NCBI RefSeq assembly: GCF_002113375.1
Contig: NZ_NEHO01000001.1
Coordinates: 466,950-530,949, forward strand
DNA length: 64,000 nt
Source: Pseudomonas sp. R37(2017)
GTDB taxonomy: Bacteria > Pseudomonadota > Gammaproteobacteria > Pseudomonadales > Pseudomonadaceae
Direction of reading: 5' to 3'
The notes under the pieces were generated by a model. The model had not been told where the DNA came from. It did not search any database and saw only the letters and a list, made by a program, of their open reading frames with translations. The position numbers and the translations under genes are program-made. Below are positions 9,880-18,690 of this stretch, piece after piece (the stretch's first letter is position 1; every line of letters starts with the position of its first letter).

Positions 9880-10352
9880 TGCACACCTCCGGCAATCACA
9901 CCACCAAAGCCCTTGGTGCCCTTGATGCCCTTGCCCATGCGCATGAAAGTGCCCATCACATGGGCAATGGGCTGCCCGGGGTCGCCCTGGTAAGCGAAGC
10001 CACGCGCAAAAATCACGTCCGTGGTGACCCGATAACACTGGGCAAAACCATAGACATCCTTATGTGGTTCGGCGGCGTGCATGTAGTCGATGCGCAGGTC
10101 GAGGGTCGGGCAGACTTCAAACTCCGGGAGTACGCAGAGGGTCGCCATGCCACAGGCCGTGTCCATCAGCGAGGTCAGCGCCCCGCCATGAATGACGCCG
10201 GTTTCGGGATTGCCGACGATCTGCGGACTGTACGGCAGCACAATCGTCAGCCCTTCGTTGTTGGCGCTGTGAACGCTTAGTCCAAGTACCTGGCAATGTC
10301 GCAGCGCCGACAGAAAGCGCGTCGCACGCTCAAAAACGGGGTTTTCAGCCAT
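9876..10352 (-). CDS. Hot-dog fold thioesterase, PaaI-like (first of a pair)
   Basis: A 158-residue PaaI-type hot-dog protein. Its signature is GNPETGVIHGGALTSLMDTACG, with Asp at the acidic position where the downstream paralogue has Glu. The start MAENPVFERATRFLSAL was preferred; an in-frame ATG 17 codons upstream (10403) is an alternative, since the ribosome-binding site for the chosen ATG is weak. It overlaps the next gene by 4 bp. The two may form a heteromer; that is inference. Confidence 0.85.
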   Translation of the reverse strand: MAENPVFERATRFLSALRHCQVLGLSVHSANNEGLTIVLPYSPQIVGNPETGVIHGGALTSLMDTACGMATLCVLPEFEVCPTLDLRIDYMHAAEPHKDVYGFAQCYRVTTDVIFARGFAYQGDPGQPIAHVMGTFMRMGKGIKGTKGFGGVIAGGVQ

Positions 10353-10510
10353 TTGATAAAAGCTCTTGTTCAAGTCCGTACAGTGCGGTGGTGGTCCGGG
10401 CAAAAGTTCCGCATTAGTACAAACTTATATATCTGAAAGAATTAAGGAACTTAAACCTGATGCATGGGCTCTTAATGCCAGTAGATGCTTTTCATCAGGA
10501 GAAACACCCC

Positions 10511-10783
10511 ATGCGTAAGACTTTAGCTATTGCCTTGATGTTGACCGCTTCCCTCGGTCTCGCTGCCTGCGATAAAAAATCCGAGGACAAAGCTCAAGAT
10601 GCTAACCAACATGCTGAGCAAGCCCAGCAAAAAATGAACGAAGCTCAGGATAAAGTGAACGACGCGGCAAAAGAAAACGCCGAAGCCGCCAAAGATCAGG
10701 CTGAATCGAACGCAGAAGCGGCAAAAGAAGCTGCTCCGGCCACACCGGCCGCTCCAGCCGCTCCGGAAGCGCCCAAGAACTAA
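10511..10783 (+). CDS. Small Ala/Glu/Lys-rich lipoprotein
   Basis: A 90-residue predicted lipoprotein. The signal peptide ends in a lipobox LAAC with the acylated Cys at residue 20. The mature part (KKSEDKAQDANQHAEQAQQ onwards) is an alanine-rich, highly charged helix without aromatic residues, followed by a short Pro-Ala tail (APATPAAPAAPEAPKN) that could reach the cell wall. It resembles small Lpp-like or YqjD-like helical proteins in composition only. AGGAG lies upstream of the ATG. It is a single-gene unit closed by a terminator. Confidence 0.75.
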   Translation: MRKTLAIALMLTASLGLAACDKKSEDKAQDANQHAEQAQQKMNEAQDKVNDAAKENAEAAKDQAESNAEAAKEAAPATPAAPAAPEAPKN

Positions 10784-10804
10784 TCCGGTTTTTAGCGCGA
10801 TAAA

Positions 10805-10834
10805 AGAAAACCCGCCAAGTGCGGGTTTTTTTGT
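10805..10834. terminator. Bidirectional rho-independent terminator
   Basis: AGAAAACCCGC-CAAGT-GCGGGTTTTTTT: a 5-bp GC stem with A and T runs on both sides. It serves the lipoprotein gene on the plus strand and the DUF599 unit on the minus strand. Confidence 0.85.
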
Positions 10835-10849
10835 CTTCAAAAACACTGG

Positions 10850-10933
10850 TTAGATCAAAAACACTCGAAAAGTCGGACTGATCATCAGCAAGAGCGAACA
10901 GATTAACCCCACCAGCCAGACTGGAATACTCAT
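10850..10933 (-). CDS. 27-residue single-span membrane mini-protein coupled to DUF599 gene
   Basis: The ORF encodes M-SIPVWLVGLICSLLLMIS-PTFRVFLI, almost entirely one hydrophobic helix. Its ATG overlaps the stop codon of the upstream DUF599 gene as TGATG, and AAAGAGG sits 7 bases before the ATG within the last DUF599 codons. The ORF is followed directly by a terminator, so it would be the last cistron of a two-gene unit. Its shortness means chance cannot be excluded from one genome. No family is known to me. Confidence 0.5.
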   Translation of the reverse strand: MSIPVWLVGLICSLLLMISPTFRVFLI

Positions 10934-11670
10934 CAAGAAGCCTCTTTGATCGACTCCGGCAATGGCGCCTCTGTAGGGGTATAGACCATCACGTCGAGAA
11001 CGTCGGAATGAAACTCGCGGCGGTACAACACAAACACCACGCCGGCACTCATCAACATGAACAACCAGGGACTGACGAACCAGGCGAGCATGCTCATGCC
11101 GAAGTAATAAGAACGCAGTCCGAAGTTGAACTGGTTGGCGGCCATGGAGATCACGCGAGCCGCGCGGGAAGCAAACGCTTTGCGCTCTTGCTCCGAAACC
11201 AGGCGTTCGCCGACCATTGGCGCCGAACCCACCAGTATCGCCGCAAAGTTGTACTGGCGCATGCACCAACTGAATGTGAAGAACGCATAGACAAACACCA
11301 GCGCCAGGCACAGCAACTTGATTTCCGACATGCCCTGGGACGCCTGTTGCACCATCGGGATATCCGCCAGCAACGATACCGCCCGTTCCGAAGCCCCCAG
11401 CACCGTGAGAATGCCGGCCAGGATAATCAATGTACTGGAGGCGAAGAACGAAGCATTGCGCTCCAGGTTGCCAATCACGCTGGCATCGGCGATACGGTTG
11501 TCGCGCAACAGCATGCGGCGCATCCAGTCCTCGCGATACAGGTGCAGCACACTGGCCAGGCACGCAGTGTCACGGCCTTTCCAGGTGGCATAGCGGGTGT
11601 ACCCGCCCCAGCAGATGACGAACCAGATAGCGGCAAGAATGTGGATCAGGTTGGCTTGGATGAACGACAT
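10933..11670 (-). CDS. DUF599 domain-containing membrane protein
   Basis: A 245-residue inner-membrane protein. It has about four hydrophobic segments: residues 6-22 (LIHILAAIWFVICWGGY), a pair around 75-135, and one near 185-210. The N-terminal part with YTRYATWKGRDTACLASVLHLYREDWMRRML is typical of the DUF599 family. AAGGA lies before the ATG. Its stop overlaps the start of a 27-codon hydrophobic ORF. Function unknown. Confidence 0.85.
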   Translation of the reverse strand: MSFIQANLIHILAAIWFVICWGGYTRYATWKGRDTACLASVLHLYREDWMRRMLLRDNRIADASVIGNLERNASFFASSTLIILAGILTVLGASERAVSLLADIPMVQQASQGMSEIKLLCLALVFVYAFFTFSWCMRQYNFAAILVGSAPMVGERLVSEQERKAFASRAARVISMAANQFNFGLRSYYFGMSMLAWFVSPWLFMLMSAGVVFVLYRREFHSDVLDVMVYTPTEAPLPESIKEAS

Positions 11671-11708
11671 GCAGGTCCTTGTGAAGTATTAGCGGAACAC
11701 TGAAACCT

Positions 11709-11799
11709 TGTGGGAGCGAGCCTGCTCGCGAAAGCGGTAGATCAATCAACATTTTGCGCTGAATGAAGCGACGCCTTCGCGAGCAGGCTCGCTCCCACA
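11709..11799. repeat. REPIN (inverted pair of REP sequences)
   Basis: TGTGGGAGCGAGCCTGCTCGCGAA and its inverted copy, 43 bp apart, in the spacer between the brnQ terminator and the DUF599 gene. Confidence 0.9.
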
Positions 11800-11854
11800 A
11801 AGGGTGTTGCAGTGCTTCGACGTTAGCTCAACGGAAAAGGCACCGCATCCCTCA

Positions 11855-11893
11855 CAAAAAAATGCCCCGTATCAATTGATACGGGGCATTTCT
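11855..11893 (-). terminator. Terminator of brnQ
   Basis: On the minus strand ATGCCCCGTATC-AATT-GATACGGGGCAT is a perfect 12-bp stem with a 4-nt loop, followed by TTTTTTT. It is one of the strongest hairpins in the window. Confidence 0.92.
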
Positions 11894-11933
11894 GTTTCTG
11901 CTTGTCCGACCCGCTTATGGCAGGTCGAAAGCT

Positions 11934-13247
11934 TTAAGCCAGCGCTTCTTCCCGCTTGCCCAACATACGATCGCAGACCACGGCAACCACCAGCGTCATC
12001 ACCGACGGCACCAGCCAGGCCAGACCCTGTTCGCTCAGCGGCAGGTGCGCCAGTTGCGTCGGCATCCAGTCCGCCAGACCGGCCCCCTTCAGGGCGTCGA
12101 TCAGACCGAAGATGAACGACACCAGCATCACCGGACCGACGATGCGACCCTGCTCATGCCAGAAGTCCTTGCAGAAGCTCAGGGCGACCAAGGCGATGCA
12201 CGGCGGATAGATCGCGGTCAGTACCGGGATCGAGAACGCGATCAGCTTGGTCAGGCCCAGGTTGGACACCAGCAGGGAAAATGCAGCCAGGATGATGACC
12301 AGCGTCTTGTAGGACAGCGGCAGCACTCGGCTGAAGTACTCGGCGCAGGCACAGGTCAGGCCGACCGCCGTCACCAGGCACGCCAGCGAAATCAGCACGG
12401 CAAGGAAACCGCTGCCCAGCGAACCGAAAGTGTGCTGCACGTAAGCGTGCAATACCGCCGCACCATTGGTCGCGCCTGCGGCCACTTCATGGCTGCCCGA
12501 ACCGAGGCGGAACAGGCTGACATACACCAGTGCCAGGCCCACGCCGGCGATCAGGCCGGCGATGATCGCATAGCGGGTGATCAAGGCAGGCGACTCGACG
12601 CCGCGGGAACGGATGGCGTTGACGATGACGATGCCGAACACCAGGGCACCCAGGGTATCCATGGTCAGGTAACCGTTGATGAAGCCCTGGGAAAACGGCG
12701 CAGCCACGTATTCAGGGGTTGCCTGCCCGATGTCACCGGCCGGCAATGCGAATGCAGCGATACCCAGCACGGCCAGGGCAATGATCTTCAACGGAGCGAG
12801 GAAACGCCCTACGGTATCCAGCAGACGACCCGGATACAGCGAGATGAAGAACACCAGCAGGAAATACACCGAACTGTAGAGGAACAGGGCCAATGGGCTC
12901 TCGCCGGTCAGCGGCGCCAGGCCCACTTCGAACGAAACAGTCGCGGTACGCGGTGTCGCGAACAGCGGACCCACAGCGAGATAGCACGCCGCCGCCAACA
13001 AACCAGCGGCAACCTTGCCAATCGGGCTGCTCAATGCATCCATGGCGCCACCGACCTTGGCCAGGGCCACAACGGTGATCACCGGCAAACCAACGGCGGT
13101 GACCAGGAAACCCAGCGCCGCCATCCAGACATTAGGCCCGGACTGCAAACCGACGATAGGCGGGAAGATGATGTTGCCAGCCCCGACGAACAGGGCAAAC
13201 GTCATAAAACCAAGCGCCAGGATGTCCTGGCCTTTCAACACTTTCAT
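11934..13247 (-). CDS. brnQ: Branched-chain amino acid transport system II carrier protein BrnQ
   Basis: A 437-residue inner-membrane permease of the LIVCS family that imports leucine, isoleucine and valine with sodium or protons. The N-terminus [33 protein letters not shown] is diagnostic. About 12 hydrophobic segments fill the sequence, and the tail is short and charged (GKREEALA). It is monocistronic and ends at a strong terminator. P. aeruginosa has the equivalent BraB/BraZ carriers; which of these it matches cannot be told here. Confidence 0.95.
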   Translation of the reverse strand: MKVLKGQDILALGFMTFALFVGAGNIIFPPIVGLQSGPNVWMAALGFLVTAVGLPVITVVALAKVGGAMDALSSPIGKVAAGLLAAACYLAVGPLFATPRTATVSFEVGLAPLTGESPLALFLYSSVYFLLVFFISLYPGRLLDTVGRFLAPLKIIALAVLGIAAFALPAGDIGQATPEYVAAPFSQGFINGYLTMDTLGALVFGIVIVNAIRSRGVESPALITRYAIIAGLIAGVGLALVYVSLFRLGSGSHEVAAGATNGAAVLHAYVQHTFGSLGSGFLAVLISLACLVTAVGLTCACAEYFSRVLPLSYKTLVIILAAFSLLVSNLGLTKLIAFSIPVLTAIYPPCIALVALSFCKDFWHEQGRIVGPVMLVSFIFGLIDALKGAGLADWMPTQLAHLPLSEQGLAWLVPSVMTLVVAVVCDRMLGKREEALA

Positions 13248-13493
13248 TAAGGAAATACCACACTACTGAATCGGAATTTAGAGAGGGATTTCCCTATGGG
13301 TGAGGGAAATGCTGTCGGTCCGTATAAGACCAACCCTTTTAGCGCGTTGCCGCCTTGTGGGCAGCGGACGCAAAAATGGCGCGTAGACTAACGAATTTGG
13401 ACCAGAAACGCACTGTTAGAGGGCGAACATTCCGATCTACGACATTTTCGTGTCGCGTTTATGCATGTAAATGGTGGGTGCCTGTAAGTCCGC
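13248..13493. promoter_or_regulatory. brnQ upstream region
   Basis: Leader and promoter region of brnQ. A small perfect inverted repeat AGGGA-TT-TCCCT lies at 13284-13295, about 40 bp before the start codon, with a related GAGGGAAAT a little further upstream. No confident -35/-10 pair was assigned and no ORF with a good ribosome-binding site was seen. Confidence 0.35.
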
Positions 13494-13568
13494 CTTCGCG
13501 TGCAAGCCCGCTCCCACAGAATTTGCGAATACTTGAGATCCATTGTGGGAGCGGGCTTGCCCGCGAAG
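13494..13568. repeat. REPIN (G-rich variant)
   Basis: CTTCGCGTGCAAGCCCGCTCCCACA and TGTGGGAGCGGGCTTGCCCGCGAAG form an inverted pair 25 bp apart, downstream of the sucCD terminator. The core has GGGCTTGC in place of GAGCCTGC, a second REP sequence variant in this genome. Confidence 0.88.
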
Positions 13569-13600
13569 AGGCCAGCACAACCAACACATATGCCAGAAAC

Positions 13601-13630
13601 GACAAAGACCACCCGAAGGTGGCCTTTGTC
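13601..13630 (-). terminator. Terminator of the sucCD transcript
   Basis: GACAAAG-GCCACC-TTCG-GGTGGTC-TTTGTC on the minus strand: a GC stem with a stable TTCG loop, 27 bp after the sucD stop. Confidence 0.88.
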
Positions 13631-13656
13631 AGCAGGGTTCAAGCCAAGCGCGAGGC

Positions 13657-14538
13657 TTACTTGACTTCCCAGCCAGTCAGCTCGGCCAGGGCCTTGCCGA
13701 TGTCTGCCAGCGAACGCACGGTTTTAACGCCTGCGTCTTGCAGAGCAGCGAATTTCTCGTCTGCAGTGCCTTTGCCGCCAGAGATGATTGCGCCAGCATG
13801 GCCCATGCGCTTGCCCGGAGGAGCAGTCACACCAGCGATGTAGGAAACAACCGGCTTGGTCACGTTTGCCTTGATGTAGGCAGCCGCTTCTTCTTCAGCC
13901 GAACCGCCGATCTCACCGATCATCACGATCGCTTCGGTCTTCGGGTCTTCCTGGAACAGCTTCAGGATGTCGATGAAGTTCGAACCCGGGATCGGGTCGC
14001 CACCGATGCCGACGCAAGTCGACTGACCGAAACCGGCGTCAGTAGTCTGCTTGACGGCTTCGTAGGTCAGGGTGCCGGAACGGGAAACGATACCGACCTT
14101 GCCTGGCAAGTGAATGTGACCTGGCATGATGCCGATCTTGCATTCGCCTGGGGTGATCACGCCTGGGCAGTTAGGGCCGATCAGGGTAACACCCAGCTCG
14201 TCGCACTTAACCTTGGCGTCCAGCATGTCCAGGGTAGGAATGCCTTCGGTGATGCAGACGATCAGCTTGATGCCGCCGAAAGCAGCTTCCAGGATCGAGT
14301 CCTTGCAGAAAGGAGCCGGAACGTAGATCACGCTGGCAGTAGCGCCAGTGGCAGCTACAGCGTCTTTCACAGTGTTGAACACTGGCAGACCCAGGTGCTC
14401 GGTGCCGCCCTTGCCTGGAGTTACGCCACCAACCATCTTGGTGCCGTATTCGATGGCTTGCTGGGTGTGGAAACTACCTTGCGAACCGGTAATACCCTGG
14501 CAGATAACTTTGGTGTCTTTATTGATCAGGACGCTCAT
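13657..14538 (-). CDS. sucD: Succinyl-CoA synthetase (succinate-CoA ligase) alpha subunit
   Basis: The 293-residue alpha subunit of the TCA-cycle enzyme that makes ATP or GTP from succinyl-CoA. The CoA-binding Rossmann part includes [17 protein letters not shown], and the phosphorylated histidine is His247 in [19 protein letters not shown] (121-130) is also conserved. The ATG overlaps the sucC stop by one base (TAATG), fitting the 1:1 subunit ratio. It is the last gene of the suc block and is followed by a terminator. Confidence 0.98.
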   Translation of the reverse strand: MSVLINKDTKVICQGITGSQGSFHTQQAIEYGTKMVGGVTPGKGGTEHLGLPVFNTVKDAVAATGATASVIYVPAPFCKDSILEAAFGGIKLIVCITEGIPTLDMLDAKVKCDELGVTLIGPNCPGVITPGECKIGIMPGHIHLPGKVGIVSRSGTLTYEAVKQTTDAGFGQSTCVGIGGDPIPGSNFIDILKLFQEDPKTEAIVMIGEIGGSAEEEAAAYIKANVTKPVVSYIAGVTAPPGKRMGHAGAIISGGKGTADEKFAALQDAGVKTVRSLADIGKALAELTGWEVK

Positions 14539-15704
14539 TATTTGCCCTCCGCAGCTTTGACAACTTGTTGAGCAGCGTCGGTCAGGCTGGTAGCAGCGAT
14601 GATGTTCAAACCGCTTTCTGCCAGTACTTTAGCGCCCAGCTCAGCGTTGTTGCCTTCAAGGCGAACAACTACCGGGATTTTCACGCCGACTTCTTTCACT
14701 GCACCGATGATGCCTTCGGCAATCATGTCGCAACGAACGATGCCGCCGAAGATGTTGACCAGTACTGCAGCGACGTTAGTGTCGGACAGAATGATCTTGA
14801 ACGCTTCGGTAACGCGTTCTTTGGTAGCACCGCCGCCCACGTCCAGGAAGTTGGCTGGCTTGCCGCCGTGCAGGTTGACGATGTCCATGGTACCCATGGC
14901 CAGGCCGGCACCGTTGACCATGCAACCGATGTTGCCTTCCAGCGCTACGTAGTTCAGTTCGAACTTGGCAGCGTGCGCTTCGCGCGGATCGTCCTGGGAC
15001 GGATCGTGGAAAGTCTTCAGCTTTGGCTGACGGTACATGGCGTTGGCGTCGATGTTGATCTTGGCGTCCAGGCAGTGCAGATCGCCGTCAGCCTTGATCA
15101 CCAGCGGGTTCACTTCCAGCAGGGCCAGATCGTGATCCTGGAACAGTTTGGCCAGACCCACGAAGATCTTGGCGAACTGGGCAACTTGCTTGCCTTCCAG
15201 ACCCAGCTGGAATGCCAGCTCGCGACCCTGGAATGGCTGAGCGCCAACCAGTGGATCGATAGTGGCCTTCAGAATTTTTTCTGGAGTGTCGTGAGCGATT
15301 TTCTCGATGTCCACGCCACCTTCGGTGGAAGCCATGAACACGATGCGACGGCTCGAACGGTCAACGACAGCGCCCAGGTACAGCTCTTTAGCGATATCAG
15401 TGCACGATTCAACCAGGATCTTGGTGACTGGCTGACCATTGGCGTCAGTCTGGTAAGTCACCAGACGCTTGCCCAGCCACTGCTGTGCGAAGGCTTTGGC
15501 GTCTTCTTTGTTGCGAACCAGCTTGACGCCGCCCGCTTTACCGCGACCACCGGCGTGGACCTGGGCTTTGACAACCCACTCGTTGCCGCCGATTTTGTCG
15601 CAAGCTGCTGCTGCTTCTTCCGGGGTGTCTACCGCGTAGCCTTTGGATACTGGCAGGCCGTACTCAGCGAACAGCTGCTTACCCTGATACTCGTGAAGAT
15701 TCAT
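14538..15704 (-). CDS. sucC: Succinyl-CoA synthetase (ADP-forming) beta subunit
   Basis: The 388-residue beta subunit with an N-terminal ATP-grasp domain and a C-terminal CoA-ligase domain. It starts [19 protein letters not shown], the standard start for this family; a 16-codon upstream extension was rejected. [17 protein letters not shown] is the nucleotide-binding motif, and [12 protein letters not shown] and [10 protein letters not shown] mark the C-terminal domain. It lies 181 bp after lpdG, with two strong hairpins in the gap. Confidence 0.98.
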   Translation of the reverse strand: MNLHEYQGKQLFAEYGLPVSKGYAVDTPEEAAAACDKIGGNEWVVKAQVHAGGRGKAGGVKLVRNKEDAKAFAQQWLGKRLVTYQTDANGQPVTKILVESCTDIAKELYLGAVVDRSSRRIVFMASTEGGVDIEKIAHDTPEKILKATIDPLVGAQPFQGRELAFQLGLEGKQVAQFAKIFVGLAKLFQDHDLALLEVNPLVIKADGDLHCLDAKINIDANAMYRQPKLKTFHDPSQDDPREAHAAKFELNYVALEGNIGCMVNGAGLAMGTMDIVNLHGGKPANFLDVGGGATKERVTEAFKIILSDTNVAAVLVNIFGGIVRCDMIAEGIIGAVKEVGVKIPVVVRLEGNNAELGAKVLAESGLNIIAATSLTDAAQQVVKAAEGK

Positions 15705-15780
15705 GCTTATTACCGTCTTCGTTAGGTACTGCGCATTCGGTGCTGCACTCATTCGAGTGCCGCACCACCTGTGACTGCTG

Positions 15781-15851
15781 CTTGCATAGCTGGGCTATGC
15801 AAGACTGCGTCCAGCGGATATTCCGCGGTGAGTCTTGCAAGCAAGGCTCAC
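15781..15851. repeat. Two strong stem-loops in the lpdG-sucC gap
   Basis: CTTGCATAGC-TGG-GCTATGCAAG (15781-15803) is a perfect 10-bp stem with a 3-nt loop. GTGAGTCTTGC-AA-GCAAGGCTCAC (15828-15851) is an 11-bp stem with one G-T pair. Neither has a following U-run in the direction of transcription, so they look more like mRNA processing or stability elements than terminators. Confidence 0.7.
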
Positions 15852-15885
15852 GACGGGCCAAACCGCCGTGGTTTCTTATTATGTC

Positions 15886-17426
<1,541 letters not shown>

Positions 17427-17427
17427 T

Positions 17428-18648
17428 TTAAATATCCAGCAACAGACGAGCCGGATCTTCCAGCAGGTTCTTGATGGTCACCAGGAAGGTCACAGCTTCT
17501 TTGCCATCGATCAGACGGTGATCGTAGGACAGTGCCAGGTACATCATCGGACGGATAACGACCTGACCGTTGATGGCCATGGGACGCTGGATGATGTTGT
17601 GCATGCCCAGGATGGCTGCTTGTGGCGGGTTGACGATCGGGGTCGACATCATCGAACCGAAAGTACCACCGTTGGTGATGGTGAAAGTACCACCGGTCAT
17701 TTCGTCCATCGACAGTTTGCCGTCGCGGGCTTTCTTGCCGAAGGTGGCGATGCCGCCTTCGATTTCAGCCAGGCTCATGTGCTCGGCGTTACGCAGAACC
17801 GGAACCACCAGGCCACGGTCGCTGGAAACCGCTACACCGATGTCGGCATAACCGTGGTAAACGATGTCGTTGCCGTCGATCGAGGCGTTGACCGCCGGGA
17901 AGCGTTTCAGCGCTTCGGTGGCAGCCTTCACGAAGAACGACATGAAGCCCAGGCGTACGCCGTTGTGGGACTTCTCGAACAGGTCCTTGTACTTCGAACG
18001 CAGTGCCATGACTTCGGTCATGTCGACTTCGTTGAACGTGGTCAGCATCGCCATGTTCGATTGAGCTTCAACCAGACGCTTGGCCACGGTGGCACGAACG
18101 CGGGTCATCGGAACACGCTTCTCGATGCGGTCGCCAGCGGCGAACACAGGAGCAGCGGCCGAAGGAGCTGCAGCCTTGGCAGGTGCGGCAGCCGGAGCGG
18201 CTTTCTTGGCGGCAACAGCTGCAACCACGTCTTCCTTGGTCACGCGACCGCCTTTGCCGGTGCCGGCAACGGAAGCGATGTTGATGCCGTTTTCTTCAGC
18301 CAGCTTGCGCGCAGCAGGAGCAGCAACAGGATCGTCTTCGCCTTCAGCGGCTGGGGCGGCAGCTTGTGCGGCGGCCGGAGCAGCAGCGGCTGGAGCGACG
18401 GCAGCAGCGCCGCCTTCCACAATGGAGCCCAGGACTTCGTCGGACAGGACGGTGTCGCCTTCGTTCTTGACGATAGCGCCCAGCACGCCGTCAGCGGTAG
18501 CCAGTACTTCCAGAACGACTTTGTCGGTTTCGATGTCGACGATCAGTTCGTCGCGCTTGACCGCATCGCCCGGTTGCTTGTGCCAGGTGGCAACGGTGCC
18601 ATCGGCAACCGATTCCGGGAAGGTGGGGGCTTTGATCTCGATAGCCAT
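17428..18648 (-). CDS. sucB: 2-Oxoglutarate dehydrogenase E2, dihydrolipoamide succinyltransferase
   Basis: A 406-residue core subunit. It has one N-terminal lipoyl domain with the lipoylated Lys43 in IETDKVVLE, an Ala/Pro-rich linker, a peripheral-subunit-binding domain ([30 protein letters not shown]), a second Ala-rich linker and a catalytic acyltransferase domain ending with the HxxxD motif in [11 protein letters not shown]. It transfers succinyl groups to CoA. It follows sucA with a 42-bp gap, as one transcript. Confidence 0.98.
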   Translation of the reverse strand: MAIEIKAPTFPESVADGTVATWHKQPGDAVKRDELIVDIETDKVVLEVLATADGVLGAIVKNEGDTVLSDEVLGSIVEGGAAAVAPAAAAPAAAQAAAPAAEGEDDPVAAPAARKLAEENGINIASVAGTGKGGRVTKEDVVAAVAAKKAAPAAAPAKAAAPSAAAPVFAAGDRIEKRVPMTRVRATVAKRLVEAQSNMAMLTTFNEVDMTEVMALRSKYKDLFEKSHNGVRLGFMSFFVKAATEALKRFPAVNASIDGNDIVYHGYADIGVAVSSDRGLVVPVLRNAEHMSLAEIEGGIATFGKKARDGKLSMDEMTGGTFTITNGGTFGSMMSTPIVNPPQAAILGMHNIIQRPMAINGQVVIRPMMYLALSYDHRLIDGKEAVTFLVTIKNLLEDPARLLLDI

Positions 18649-18690
18649 TGTCTGTGGTTCCTTAAATTCGGTTTCAGGTGCGCGAAGGCG

